From NCBI RefSeq assembly GCF_003688995.1, contig NZ_PENI01000015.1, forward strand, positions 124,001-188,000: DNA of 64,000 nt, in the 5' to 3' direction. Both the position numbers and the translations under genes were made by a program. Positions within the stretch are counted from its first letter, which is position 1, and the number at the start of each line of letters is the position of its first letter. Of the stretch, positions 24,477 through 32,919 are shown one piece after another. Origin of the DNA: Streptomyces shenzhenensis (lineage in GTDB: Bacteria; Actinomycetota; Actinomycetes; Streptomycetales; Streptomycetaceae). Under the pieces are notes generated by a model. It was given only the letters and a program-made list of their open reading frames with translations. It did not search any database and was not told the DNA's origin.

Positions 24477-26705
24477 TCACCTCTTGTTCTGGTGGTCGGA
24501 CTCGGCCTTGCGGGCGCCGGCGGCCCAACGCTGTGTCTGGCCGGTGGCTTTCTCGATGAACTCGGCCTGAGTGAGGCGGCCGTGCGTCGCCCACCACTCT
24601 TTCAGCTCGTCCGACGCGCGCGCGTAGGCGATACGTGCCGGGCCAGAGAACAAGCTGATGGGGTTGTGCCCGGCGACCTGCGCCTTCTTGTTCAGAAGGT
24701 AGCCGTTCAGGTCGTGCTCGGCGGCGAGCATCTGCCGGTACACGTACTCGTCGTACATGGCGCGGGCCTCGGCGCGGGTCACCTGCCGGGCCGTCTCCGC
24801 GGTCACGCCACGGGCGGCGTCGGCGGCGATGGCGGCGGCCAACTCCTGTGCCCACGCGGCGTCATCGGCGAGGGCGCCCCACCCTTCGGGGTCGGGGGCG
24901 TTGCCCATGGCGTCGGCGAGCGCGTCGCGGTCGGCGAGCAGGTCGGCCACGGCGTCGCCGGTCGCGGCCGGCGGGGGCAGGGGCACGGCGTCGCGCCGGT
25001 CCATCTCCGTGGCGATCCGTAGTAGCTCCTCGTCGTTGGCGTACTGCATGCACCAGGCGAGGGCGTCGTCGCCCACCTGCGACAGGTCTGCGGCCAACGT
25101 CCCGTTCGGGAAGTAGGCGGCGAGCAGGTCGCGGCGGTGCGCCTCGGCGGCGAGCACGGACACATCGTCGGTGCCGTGCTCGATGGCCTCGCGCACGCGC
25201 GCGGCGAGCTGGTCGTCGGACAGGTGCACAAGGTCGGTGCGGACGTCCGGCAGACGCGCGGCGAGGTCGCGGCGGTCAAGTTCGCCGGCGATGCGCAGCG
25301 CGTCGGACGTGTCGGCATGGGCGAGCAGACGGCCCAACTCGTCGTCAGAGAAACCGGTGAGGTCGTCGGCGAGGCGTCCGCCCGGGACGGCGCGGTCGAG
25401 CAGGTCGTCGAGGTCGCGACGGTCGGCCTCCGCGGCAATACGGTCGCGGGCCCGCTGGTCGAGCAGGCCGGAGCGCTCCGCGGCGGCAAGCTGGTCGTCG
25501 GTCATGGCGCGCACGCTGCGATCGTCCCCGGACCACACGCGGGCGGCGTCGACCTGCTCGGGCGTCGCCGGCCGGCGCGGCTCGGGGAGGTTCGAGGCTC
25601 CGGGCTGCTCACGGTGGCGCAAGCGGCGTAGGCCGGGGTGGGCGTCGAGGTGGTCGCGCATGGCGCCCTGCCACTGCCTCACCTTCGCGTTCGCCTGCCG
25701 CTTGGCCTCCGGGTCGACCGCGGCGGCGGCACGGTTCTTGTACCGCCTGATGTGCCGCTCGATCTCCCGTTGTCGTTGCCCTGCCTCGTACCCGCTGGGG
25801 TCGCTGTCGGGCGTCTCAAGGCGGGTGATGCCGGGGGTGTAAGCGGATGTCGAGTGACGGCAGTTGGGGTGCTGAAACCCTGCCCGCCGGGCCTCGTCGA
25901 GGCTGCCGGCGACGTCCACCCGGACCATGCGGCCGTCCTCGATGGCGTGCTCGACGTCGACCGTGTGACGTCCGTCCGGGCCGGCGAGGGACAACACCTT
26001 GCCTTCCCAGGGCCGGCAGAGCGGGCACTCTCGCGGGGCGTCGGAGACGATCACGAGATCGATTCCGGCGTCGGTGAGGGTGCGGGCGTGCGCCTCGGTC
26101 GCGGCCCGTCCGACGGACGTCCGTACGGCCATCTCGGCGTAAGAGGTGAGCTGCCATCGGCGGCCGGCGCGGTCCGTGAACGACGTGATCCCGCGGTCGG
26201 CCCATGCGCGCATGGCGTCCTGTGTGGCGTGCCGGCGGGTGCCGGTGCCGAGCAGGGGCGTTGCGGTCACCTGGGCGACGACATCGCGGTATCCGTCCTC
26301 GACGGTCCGCAGAATCGAGCGGTGCCGGTCGGTGAGCAGGGTCGCGGTCTGCTCGGCAAGGCGGTCGACAGCCTGCGCGTTCGGGGTGACGTCGTCGACC
26401 AGGCGGCGGCCGTCGTCGGACAGGGCGCCCAACTCGGCGACCGCGGCGCGGTGACCGGTGTTGTACGCCTCGGCGACGGCCTCGAACACGTCAAGGGTGA
26501 CGGCCTTCCCCGCCTCGTCCACAACAGCCTGTGAAGCGGCGCGCAGGGCCTGCACGGCGGCGAGCTTGCGCTCGGCCCACCCCGGAGCGTCGAGGCCGGC
26601 GGCGAGCTGTCGGGCGATGATGCCGAGTAGCCGTTCCTCGGTCTGGGCGTACAAGTCGCGGGTGCCCGCGGCGAGGTCTTCCACCATGCCGGGATGGATC
26701 GGCAT
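24477..26705 (-). CDS. minor capsid protein (MuF/Phage_min_cap2-like) with internal repeats
   Basis: The 742-residue product starts with a helical region that binds portal in the family and contains the core motif with metal-binding type residues: VIVSDAPRECPLCRPWEGKV, then HPNCRHSTSAYTPG (residues about 240-310). About 200 residues of a repeating unit follow, with the pattern SDDQLA...IAAELDRRDL (MTDDQLAAAERS...AEADRRDL; FSDDELGRLLAH...AGELDRRDL; LSDDQLAARVRE...AEAHRRDL; VGDDALAWCMQY...ATEMDRRDA). A C-terminal helical domain ends the protein. Family members are co-injected with DNA. Confidence 0.82.
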   Translation of the reverse strand: MPIHPGMVEDLAAGTRDLYAQTEERLLGIIARQLAAGLDAPGWAERKLAAVQALRAASQAVVDEAGKAVTLDVFEAVAEAYNTGHRAAVAELGALSDDGRRLVDDVTPNAQAVDRLAEQTATLLTDRHRSILRTVEDGYRDVVAQVTATPLLGTGTRRHATQDAMRAWADRGITSFTDRAGRRWQLTSYAEMAVRTSVGRAATEAHARTLTDAGIDLVIVSDAPRECPLCRPWEGKVLSLAGPDGRHTVDVEHAIEDGRMVRVDVAGSLDEARRAGFQHPNCRHSTSAYTPGITRLETPDSDPSGYEAGQRQREIERHIRRYKNRAAAAVDPEAKRQANAKVRQWQGAMRDHLDAHPGLRRLRHREQPGASNLPEPRRPATPEQVDAARVWSGDDRSVRAMTDDQLAAAERSGLLDQRARDRIAAEADRRDLDDLLDRAVPGGRLADDLTGFSDDELGRLLAHADTSDALRIAGELDRRDLAARLPDVRTDLVHLSDDQLAARVREAIEHGTDDVSVLAAEAHRRDLLAAYFPNGTLAADLSQVGDDALAWCMQYANDEELLRIATEMDRRDAVPLPPPAATGDAVADLLADRDALADAMGNAPDPEGWGALADDAAWAQELAAAIAADAARGVTAETARQVTRAEARAMYDEYVYRQMLAAEHDLNGYLLNKKAQVAGHNPISLFSGPARIAYARASDELKEWWATHGRLTQAEFIEKATGQTQRWAAGARKAESDHQNKR

Positions 26706-26894
26706 CAGCACCCCCTCACCTCGCAACCAGGCGAATGACGGGTCAATACAAGCCAAATCCCGAATTGGACATTTCGGGGCCCGTCTCGTCGGATGAGCTA
26801 TCCGAGCAGTGCGTATCACGCACAGTAATTACAAAAAGTCTCGCGAGTTACCGAATACGTTCGTCCCCCGCCTGGTACTGATTAACGTCGCGCC

Positions 26895-27023
26895 ATGACT
26901 GAATCTCTCGGCGCCCTGAGCGCTGTCTTTACCGCTCTGTTCCTCGTAGCTCTCGCGCATCCTGACCCGCAACTACGCGCCACCGCCGAGCGGTTGCTGC
27001 GCATCGTGTTTGGTGCACGTTGA
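26895..27023 (+). CDS. small membrane peptide encoded against the late operon
   Basis: The 42-residue frame MTESLGALSAVFTALF...HPDPQLRATAERLL lies on the + strand, between the leftward portal and minor capsid genes. It has one hydrophobic helix (residues 6-22) followed by a HPDP-initiated basic helix. The 5' region (26,820-26,890) is AT-rich for this genome and could hold its own promoter. No clear Shine-Dalgarno is seen. Short HPDP-type membrane peptides recur in Streptomyces genomes, but I cannot name a function. Probably a separately expressed 'moron'. Confidence 0.5.
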   Translation: MTESLGALSAVFTALFLVALAHPDPQLRATAERLLRIVFGAR

Positions 27024-27030
27024 CGCGAGG

Positions 27031-28512
27031 TCACAGCGGGAACGCCCCGACCGGGTCCGGCGCGCTTGCGCCGGTCTCGGCAAGAATGAGCGCCACCTCG
27101 GCCTTCACGGCGGTGTCGTCCCATTCCGGGTGCAACACCTTGACCTTGGTCGCAGTGCTGACGGCGCCGGCGCGGGCGAGCAGGTCGAGGGTCGTCCCGA
27201 CCGATTGCATGGACTCGGCCACGCCCGATCCGAACTCGACGGTGGGGCGCTGTGGCGTGACCCTGCTGCCGAACAGGGCGCGGTCGAGCAAGAGCTGTAC
27301 GTGCAGTTGCTCGGCGAGGGCATGTCGCCAGTGGCCGGCCTTCTTCGTGCGCGTGGTCCTGCTGCGCCGAAACCGATCGTCCACCTCGGTCGCGGTCACC
27401 GGTTGTCCGTCGGAGTCAAGGCCGAGCGAACTGGGCGAGTAGCCGGCGGACTGTGCTGCCTGCGTCACCAGGCTTTCGGCGGTTGCCTTGTGTTCGGCGA
27501 CCCTGATCTTGAACTGAGCGAGCGTGATGCCGGTGCCGCCCTCGTTGGGCGGGATCTTCAGGCCGGCCCACACTTCGGCCTCGCCGTCGAACGTGGCGCC
27601 CTGCCCGGGGCCGTTGTCGCGTAGGTAGGCATCGGGGACGATCAGCCGCGCGCGGGCGAGGCGGATGTCGCGCATCCAACTCGTCCATGTCTCGTCGAGG
27701 CTGTCGAAAAGGTCGTGAATTGGGGCGGCGTAGTCCGAGCGTCCGATCGGCGCGGTTCGGTGCAGCCGGTTGGGCAGCATGTTCGGGACGTAGCTCGCGG
27801 TGAGCTGCTGTATCCCCGTGCTGATTGTCTGCCCGTCGCCGGCCGCGTCGAGGCTGTCGACCAGGCCGTGCGTCTCAGTGTGGTCCACAAGGGACATGAG
27901 GCGGCCGAGATTGTTCCGCGTCCCCAGGTACAGGGCGTGTCGGACGTAGCCGGGTTCGTGTGCCTCGATGTGCCGCCACACCTCACGGTCGGTGTGCTGG
28001 CTGGGCAGTTCCCGCCAGAACAGCACCGACCGGAGCATGCCGAACCGGAACTCGGGAATGGCCTGGTCGGGCTGCACGCTGGTGATCAGGGGATAGTCGG
28101 CGACGTCGCGGTCCCATGTCGTCCGCAGGTAGACGCCGGACAGGGCGGCGGCCTGCTCGGCGGCGCCGAGACACAGCGATTGCAGCCGGCCGCGGTCGGC
28201 GAGGTCGTCGAGGCGGGCCTGAGTCGCCGCGTCCTCCACGGTGATCTTCGGCATGTCGGCGAACAGCAGGTCGGCGGACGTCGCGGCGATGTCGCCGGCG
28301 AGGGGGACATGCAAGCGGTGATCCGGCCGCGTGTCGCCCTGCTTCCGTCGGCCCCACAAGCGCCACTTGCGCTCGCGGGTGGCCTGCGCCCGGTACAGGC
28401 TGGACAGGCGGTGACGGTCACCGGAGTACCAGGCGTCGTCTACGGCCATCTCACGGTAATGCCGGGCCCATTGGGGCGGCGGCCACGGGGTGTTATCCGC
28501 GGGAAGCGGCAT
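27031..28512 (-). CDS. portal protein (SPP1 gp6-like)
   Basis: The 493-residue product has the portal profile. An N-terminal wing region (HYREMAVDDAWYSGDRHRLS; HVPLAGDIAATSADLLFADMP) is followed by a central beta segment. The C-terminal helical part includes PVTATEVDDRFRRSRTTRTKK and a crown-like end. It forms the dodecameric DNA channel of the head. It lies between terminase and minor capsid genes, the standard place, with 20 bases of overlap with a small upstream gene. Confidence 0.9.
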   Translation of the reverse strand: MPLPADNTPWPPPQWARHYREMAVDDAWYSGDRHRLSSLYRAQATRERKWRLWGRRKQGDTRPDHRLHVPLAGDIAATSADLLFADMPKITVEDAATQARLDDLADRGRLQSLCLGAAEQAAALSGVYLRTTWDRDVADYPLITSVQPDQAIPEFRFGMLRSVLFWRELPSQHTDREVWRHIEAHEPGYVRHALYLGTRNNLGRLMSLVDHTETHGLVDSLDAAGDGQTISTGIQQLTASYVPNMLPNRLHRTAPIGRSDYAAPIHDLFDSLDETWTSWMRDIRLARARLIVPDAYLRDNGPGQGATFDGEAEVWAGLKIPPNEGGTGITLAQFKIRVAEHKATAESLVTQAAQSAGYSPSSLGLDSDGQPVTATEVDDRFRRSRTTRTKKAGHWRHALAEQLHVQLLLDRALFGSRVTPQRPTVEFGSGVAESMQSVGTTLDLLARAGAVSTATKVKVLHPEWDDTAVKAEVALILAETGASAPDPVGAFPL

Positions 28513-28696
28513 CGGGGCTCACCTCCTCGGCTTCGTCGTGGTCGAGGGCGTCGGCGGCAGCGCGGAACAGTTCGGCGAGAGCGCCCCGGATGGTCTCGTT
28601 CGGACCGAGGGTGAGCTGACCTACCTCGGCGGTGTAGTCACCCACGATGAGCGCCACGGGCAGATTGACGATGGGGAACGGCGGGGTCGCGGCCAT
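28493..28696 (-). CDS. small phage protein between terminase and portal
   Basis: The 67-residue product (FPIVNLPVALIVGDYTAEVGQ; TIRGALAELFRAAADALDHDE) shows a beta strand pair and one amphipathic helix. Similar small proteins lie at this position in actinophages. Function unknown. It overlaps the portal start by 20 bases and follows the terminase stop closely. Confidence 0.6.
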   Translation of the reverse strand: MAATPPFPIVNLPVALIVGDYTAEVGQLTLGPNETIRGALAELFRAAADALDHDEAEEVSPDAASRG

Positions 28697-28711
28697 GGGC
28701 GGCGGTCCTCC

Positions 28712-29977
28712 TTACGCGGCGAGGGCGAGCAGGTGCCGCCACTCGTGGGCGGTCGAGTGGATGACGTACCGCAATGCGTCCACCGAGTGGTCGTTGATCT
28801 TGACGGGCTTGTCCTCGCCGCGCTCGGCGGCTTTCTCGTCCCACACGTAGCCGGGCAGCTCGTCGAGCAGACCGGTGCATGAGCGGTGGATGCGGAGCAG
28901 GCCGGCGGCGAGCAGGGACGCCACATCGCGGATACCGTCGCCCACGTCGTTGCTGGCCTTGGCGAGGTTCGGGAAGTCGTCCTCGTACGCCTGCCGGATG
29001 AAGCTCGCGGCGGACGGGTCGACGAACGACCACTCCGGGATGACGCCCTTCGGCGCGGTCGCGGGTGCATTCGGCGGCCGGTAGTTGGCCAGCCACGCCC
29101 GGATCGCTGCGGAGTACTGGGCGTCGGTCATCTGGCGTTGTGCCTTGCGGGAGTCGTGCCGCCACTCGGCGCACGCGTACAGGCGGCCGTCGACTCCCTC
29201 GCCGAGCAGGATCACGGACGTGGCGTTGACGGTGCCGTAGTCCATGCCGAGCCAGTACCGGCGCATCTCCGGAAGCGTGTCGACGACATGCTGTGCCTCG
29301 TCGTACGCCTCGTAGATGGCTCCCTCGGCCATCACCCACAGACCCTGAACGTTCCGCTTGTAGAACAGGCCCTGATAGCTGGCTTTCGTACGAGCCTTGT
29401 ACCCCTCGGACAAGCCGGGGTTGTCGTCCATGACGAAGTGCCAGGAACGCAACCGGGTCTCGCGGGGGCGAAGCAGGTACTCCTTGCGGGCCCAGTGGTT
29501 CGGATTATCCGGGTTGGTCGTCCCGAAAATCTTCGATCCCTCGACCGAGCATCGGGCGTTGAGTTGGTCGTAGAACGTGCGGGGAAGCGTGGTGATCTCG
29601 TCGCAGTAGGCGCCGGCGCACGTGAGGCCGCGGACCTTCGGTTCGGCCTGGGCGTCGTTGGCGCCGAGCGCATGCACGGTGCGCCCCAGCACGTTCGCGG
29701 TGGGCGCGCCGCTGGTGTAGTGGATGTCCCGGGCGACCTTGCCGAAGATCGTCGGATCGATGAGCGGCCCGAACACGTTCCGGGCGAGGCTGTCGCGGGT
29801 GCGGCCGACCATGACCAGCTCGCCGCCCTCGGGCCGGTTGGCCACAAAGTCCAGCCACCGCAACAGGCTCGCGATCGTCTTCCCCGAACGGACCGACCCT
29901 TCCCACACGTTCTGAAACGCGCGGGCCTCCATGATGCTGTCTATCTGCTTGGGGGAGAGCGCGAGGCGGCTACGCAT
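28712..29977 (-). CDS. terminase large subunit
   Basis: The 421-residue packaging motor has an ATPase domain with the Walker A-like loop WEGSVRSGKTIASLL near residue 30 and Walker B-like GAYCDEIT near 130. The RNase H-like nuclease domain begins near WLGMDYGTVNATSVILLG, where the Asp is a likely metal ligand, and continues with FVDPSAASFIRQA. It matches the Terminase_6/PBSX-type large subunit. It is coupled to the small subunit gene by 8 bases of overlap. Confidence 0.93.
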   Translation of the reverse strand: MRSRLALSPKQIDSIMEARAFQNVWEGSVRSGKTIASLLRWLDFVANRPEGGELVMVGRTRDSLARNVFGPLIDPTIFGKVARDIHYTSGAPTANVLGRTVHALGANDAQAEPKVRGLTCAGAYCDEITTLPRTFYDQLNARCSVEGSKIFGTTNPDNPNHWARKEYLLRPRETRLRSWHFVMDDNPGLSEGYKARTKASYQGLFYKRNVQGLWVMAEGAIYEAYDEAQHVVDTLPEMRRYWLGMDYGTVNATSVILLGEGVDGRLYACAEWRHDSRKAQRQMTDAQYSAAIRAWLANYRPPNAPATAPKGVIPEWSFVDPSAASFIRQAYEDDFPNLAKASNDVGDGIRDVASLLAAGLLRIHRSCTGLLDELPGYVWDEKAAERGEDKPVKINDHSVDALRYVIHSTAHEWRHLLALAA

Positions 29978-30530
29978 CGGCGTCGTCCTCGGCGGCCTGG
30001 TCCTCGGGCACGAACTCGGGTGGTGGTCCGCCGTTGCGTTCGGCGTAGTCGCGGGCGAGGCCGGCCATGAGGTCGCCGATCACGCTACGGGACTCGGAGC
30101 CTCCGTCGTCCTTCGGCGGAACCAGCTTCAGGGAGCGGTCGACTGCGGTCGCGATGGTCGACATGATCGCGCGCCGGTCGGCCGGGGTCGGCTCGTCGGC
30201 GAGCTTCTGCGCGTACGTGTGGTCTTTGCCGCCCCATTCCCAGTACAGGGTAGGCGCGTTCATCTTGTCGGCCTCGCGCTCGGCGATGTCCTGGAGCCGT
30301 TCGGCGAACTGGGCGCGGCGCGCGGCGAGGTCGGCTTTCCGTACGGCGGTCGCGGCCTCGACCTGTGGGGCACGGTCGAACGTCAGCGGGGGGTCGAACG
30401 CGGCGGCGATCTTCGAGACGGTCGACGGGCTGCGCTTGATGGCGCGGGCGATGTCGTTACGGCTCTTGCCCTGCTTGTGCAGCCGCTTGACGGCGGCGCG
30501 GTCCTTGTCGGTGATGGGGCGGGCGGCCAT
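29970..30530 (-). CDS. terminase small subunit-like DNA-binding protein
   Basis: The 186-residue product has an N-terminal helix-turn-helix of the resolvase/Hin-like kind (AAVKRLHKQGKSRNDIARAIK, then RSPSTVSKIAAAF), a helical middle and an acidic C-terminus. This is the usual architecture of small terminase subunits that recognise the packaging site. It overlaps the large subunit gene. Confidence 0.8.
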   Translation of the reverse strand: MAARPITDKDRAAVKRLHKQGKSRNDIARAIKRSPSTVSKIAAAFDPPLTFDRAPQVEAATAVRKADLAARRAQFAERLQDIAEREADKMNAPTLYWEWGGKDHTYAQKLADEPTPADRRAIMSTIATAVDRSLKLVPPKDDGGSESRSVIGDLMAGLARDYAERNGGPPPEFVPEDQAAEDDADA

Positions 30531-30549
30531 GGCTCACCCCCGCGACGGT

Positions 30550-30741
30550 TCAGGCGTTCAGCTCGACGCGGTGCCGTACGGCCTCGGCGGAGAGCTTCCA
30601 CGCGTTCTGTACGGGGCGGGACAGGGCGTCCCACTCGGGCAGGGTGTCGCCGTTCACGGAGGTGCCGTTGACGGCGGTCACGTACGCCTCGTAGGCGTCC
30701 TGGGCAAGGCGGGTGGTGTCGGGGCGAACCTTGAAGATCAC
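30550..30741 (-). CDS. hypothetical phage protein
   Basis: The 63-residue product (TTRLAQDAYEAYVTAVNGTSV; LPEWDALSRPVQNAWKLSAEA) resembles short proteins in which an SA-type helix precedes LPxWDxLxxxVQxAW. This motif is widespread in actinophages, usually near terminase or lysis genes, with no known function. It lies just downstream of a strong terminator and upstream of the terminase pair. Confidence 0.7.
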   Translation of the reverse strand: MIFKVRPDTTRLAQDAYEAYVTAVNGTSVNGDTLPEWDALSRPVQNAWKLSAEAVRHRVELNA

Positions 30742-30768
30742 GGGGCGGGGTTCCTTCCGGGCATGAGG

Positions 30769-30800
30769 AACGCCCCACCGCGGGTATGCGGTGGGGCGTT
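30769..30800. terminator. strong bidirectional hairpin downstream of the lipoprotein gene
   Basis: A perfect 13-bp inverted repeat (AACGCCCCACCGC with its complement) has a 6-base loop. The stem ends in AA/TT so it could act in both directions. It lies 13 bases after the lipoprotein stop. Confidence 0.85.
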
Positions 30801-30812
30801 GAGGTCGAGGCG

Positions 30813-31208
30813 TTACGCGGGGCAGGAACGGCCCTCGTTGGCCTCGTATTCGGTCTTCCCGTCGTCGAGGCCGGTCGAGGCGGCGCCGATGTTCCCTACG
30901 GCCTTCTTCCCGTTGGCCAACCGGTTGTCAGCGCCGGCGGTTCCGCCGGTCGAGCAGTTGATCTCGACGAACCATCCGGCGTCGTCGGTGAGCTTGGCCG
31001 TGACGTCGTCGAACACGGCGCGAAGATCCTTGGTTGAGGTGACCTCGACCGTGACTTGCCGCTGGTTGCCGCTCTTGTCCTGCCGGGTGATCTTGTAGGG
31101 CGGGGCGTCGGCGGCGGGCTTGCTGCTCGTGCTGTCGCTGCTGCTGCACGCGGTGAGCGCGGCAGCGAGGGTGAGCGCGGCAAGCGCGGTCAGGGTGGTG
31201 CGGTTCAC
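30813..31208 (-). CDS. prophage-encoded lipoprotein (moron candidate)
   Basis: The 131-residue product has a lipoprotein signal: VNRTTLTALAALTLAAALTAC in pieces, with lipobox LTAC then SSSDSTSS. The mature domain of about 105 residues is soluble, with Cys in VEINCSTGG and SCPA at the end that could form a disulfide. GTG 31208 is preferred for its ribosome site GGGGGGAACC; ATG 31241 is possible. The gene is bracketed by hairpins on both sides inside the late region. Phage lipoproteins of this sort often act in superinfection exclusion; that is inference. Confidence 0.75.
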   Translation of the reverse strand: MNRTTLTALAALTLAAALTACSSSDSTSSKPAADAPPYKITRQDKSGNQRQVTVEVTSTKDLRAVFDDVTAKLTDDAGWFVEINCSTGGTAGADNRLANGKKAVGNIGAASTGLDDGKTEYEANEGRSCPA

Positions 31209-31294
31209 GTGGTTCCCCCCACGGTCGTACGAGTACGTCATGTGTGGGACGCGTGAGGGGACTGTGACGGTTGCGCAGTGCACGGGAACGCGTG

Positions 31295-31324
31295 ACGCCC
31301 CCGCAGTGCTTGATGCGGGGGCGT
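31295..31324. terminator. hairpin upstream of the lipoprotein gene
   Basis: An 11-bp perfect stem ACGCCCCCGCA/TGCGGGGGCGT with an 8-base loop lies between the HTH gene stop (31442) and the lipoprotein start (31208). Together with the hairpin at 30,769 it isolates the lipoprotein gene. The rest of 31,209-31,441 has no visible gene and may hold a lipoprotein promoter. Confidence 0.7.
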
Positions 31325-31441
31325 TCGGTCTGTGTGCGTCCGGCCCGGATGCGGGCACGGCGGAGACGCGGCCAACTGTAGGTCACGAATCGATAACGAC
31401 GCAACTCCTGTGCGCGGGCCGACGCGCGACCGGTCGCACGG

Positions 31442-31828
31442 CTACTCGTCCGCGGCTCCGATGCTCCGCGCCACCTCGCGCAGTGCGGTGCGGCGGCCGT
31501 TGGCGGCGGCGCGGAGATAGGCGCGGACGGGGGCGATCAGTGCGCCGGTGTGCGGGTCGGTGAGCACGTTGAGATCTTGGATGAGCGCCGGTTCGAGGTC
31601 GTACAACAGGCGTGGCGCGCGGGGTACACCGCTGGTCGGGGCGGGTGGCGCGGTCTGTGGCGCTTCGGCCGGCGCGGTCGGCGCTTCGAGGTCGCGCGCC
31701 ACGGTGCGATGGTGGATACCGAGGCGGCGCGCTATCTCGCGGTTGGATACCTGTTCGGCGGCGAGGCGGCGCACGGTGGCGCGCCGCTGGTCGAGGGTGA
31801 GGGCGCCGGTAGTCTCTGTGGTGGCCAT
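31442..31828 (-). CDS. HTH DNA-binding protein, packaging-region regulator candidate
   Basis: The 128-residue product has a helix-turn-helix near the N-terminus (ATVRRLAAEQVSNREIARRLG, then IHHRTVARDLEA), a Pro-rich linker and a helical C-terminal half (LIQDLNVLTDPHTGALIAPVR). It resembles Sigma-70 region 4/MarR-like small phage HTH proteins. Located upstream of terminase, it may regulate late genes or act in packaging. ATG 31828 is preferred over 31843 as it follows GGAGCAACCCCC. Confidence 0.6.
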   Translation of the reverse strand: MATTETTGALTLDQRRATVRRLAAEQVSNREIARRLGIHHRTVARDLEAPTAPAEAPQTAPPAPTSGVPRAPRLLYDLEPALIQDLNVLTDPHTGALIAPVRAYLRAAANGRRTALREVARSIGAADE

Positions 31829-31902
31829 GGGGGTTGCTCCCATTGGTTAGTCGGCCCGCCCGGTGGTGACGTCACCGTGTGCGGGCCGCACCTGTGTGCG
31901 GG

Positions 31903-32223
31903 TTACTGGTCTTTGGCGGAGCGGGACTTACGCAAGATCCGGTAGACGTACGACTCGGTCACGCCGAGCGTGTAAGCGATGCCGTCGACGCTGTGTCCGT
32001 TGTCGCGCGCTTCGGTGATCAGGGAGGGTAGGGATTCCTCGGTCTCCCTCCACTCCCGACGCACCAGTCCGGCACGTGCCAAGCGGCGGTCGAGACTGTC
32101 GGAGCCCTCGCGTATGACGTCGCGCACGGCCCTGAATTGCTCGGCGTGCTTTAGCAATTCATCAATGAACCCGTCGGTGAGCTTCTTCTCTGCGAGTTCG
32201 AAGTCGAACGGCTTGGCGCTCAT
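31903..32223 (-). CDS. HTH-containing hypothetical protein
   Basis: The 106-residue product is helical and ends with a helix-turn-helix-like segment (NGHSVDGIAYTLGVTESYVYR, then ILRKSRSAKDQ) reminiscent of a sigma region 4 or resolvase HTH. The N-terminal half (FELAEKKLTDGFIDELLKHAE) may dimerise. With its neighbours it forms a small regulatory cluster ahead of the packaging genes. Confidence 0.55.
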   Translation of the reverse strand: MSAKPFDFELAEKKLTDGFIDELLKHAEQFRAVRDVIREGSDSLDRRLARAGLVRREWRETEESLPSLITEARDNGHSVDGIAYTLGVTESYVYRILRKSRSAKDQ

Positions 32224-32276
32224 GTAATCACTCCGGTCTTCGGTCGGGGCCTGCCCCGGTCGAGGCGGGCTGGGGG

Positions 32277-32723
32277 CTACGCGAACAGGGCGCCTTGTTC
32301 GCGGTCGAGGGAGAACAGGGCGGGCGCGGTGGTGCGTTCGCCGATCCACTTGCCGCGCCATGTGTCCGCGGTGGCCTCGGCCTCAGTGACCAGGGCGGCA
32401 GCCTGCTGCGCCTGGGCGGCGGCGAGGTCGGCGGCGAGCGTGGTCGTGGCGCGGCCGACGCGGTCGAGCCATGTATGGGCGGCGCGCACCTCGGCCGTGG
32501 TGTGCAACGTGCGGTTGATCAGGACGGCCTCGGCAAACGCGCTGATGAACTGGAGTACGGCGGTCGACCTGGGGGTGATCACCAGCGTGCGGCCACGTCC
32601 GCGGCGTCCGGCGTCGAGGGTGGCGCGCGCGGCGGGCGCGGCCGGGTCGACGGACGCGGGGCCGGTTGCGAGGTCGGCGGCGGCGAGGTGGTCGGCGAGG
32701 GCTCCGGGAATGGTGACGCGCAC
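32277..32723 (-). CDS. hypothetical phage protein, first gene after the late promoter
   Basis: The 148-residue product is Ala-rich and helical (LQFISAFAEAVLINRTLHTTA; WLDRVGRATTTLAADLAAAQA). No known motif. GTG 32723 follows GGGAGCAACCCCCA. It lies about 80 bases downstream of a consensus-like promoter, suggesting it heads the middle or late transcription unit. Confidence 0.55.
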   Translation of the reverse strand: MRVTIPGALADHLAAADLATGPASVDPAAPAARATLDAGRRGRGRTLVITPRSTAVLQFISAFAEAVLINRTLHTTAEVRAAHTWLDRVGRATTTLAADLAAAQAQQAAALVTEAEATADTWRGKWIGERTTAPALFSLDREQGALFA

Positions 32724-32810
32724 TGGGGGTTGCTCCCTTGGGTCGGGCCGGGTGACGTCCGGCCGGTGAACGGCGGGCCCGGGTGACGTCCGGGGTCCTG
32801 CGTGACGGTG

Positions 32811-32840
32811 ACTGTACTTGGTCCTGTACCTAGTACACAA
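32811..32840 (-). promoter_or_regulatory. consensus-like promoter inside a palindrome (middle/late promoter)
   Basis: On the - strand TTGTGT (32840-32835), an 18-base spacer and TACAGT (32816-32811) match the Streptomyces housekeeping promoter pattern. The spacer and -10 overlap an inverted repeat TGTACTTGG (32813-32821) / CCTAGTACA (32829-32837), 8 of 9 bases complementary, so a dimeric regulator could control it. A terminator hairpin stands just upstream at 32,859-32,899. Confidence 0.6.
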
Positions 32841-32858
32841 CAGGGCGGGGAAAGAGCC

Positions 32859-32899
32859 GGGCCCCCAACCTCCCGACGTGCGGTGAGAGTTGGGGGCCC
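32859..32899 (-). terminator. terminator ending the early operon
   Basis: An 11-bp perfect stem GGGCCCCCAAC/GTTGGGGGCCC with a 19-base loop lies 20 bases after the stop of the 32,920 gene. It separates the early/replication genes from the promoter at 32,811. Confidence 0.75.
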
Positions 32900-32919
32900 T
32901 GTGCGGCCGTCTGCGGGCC

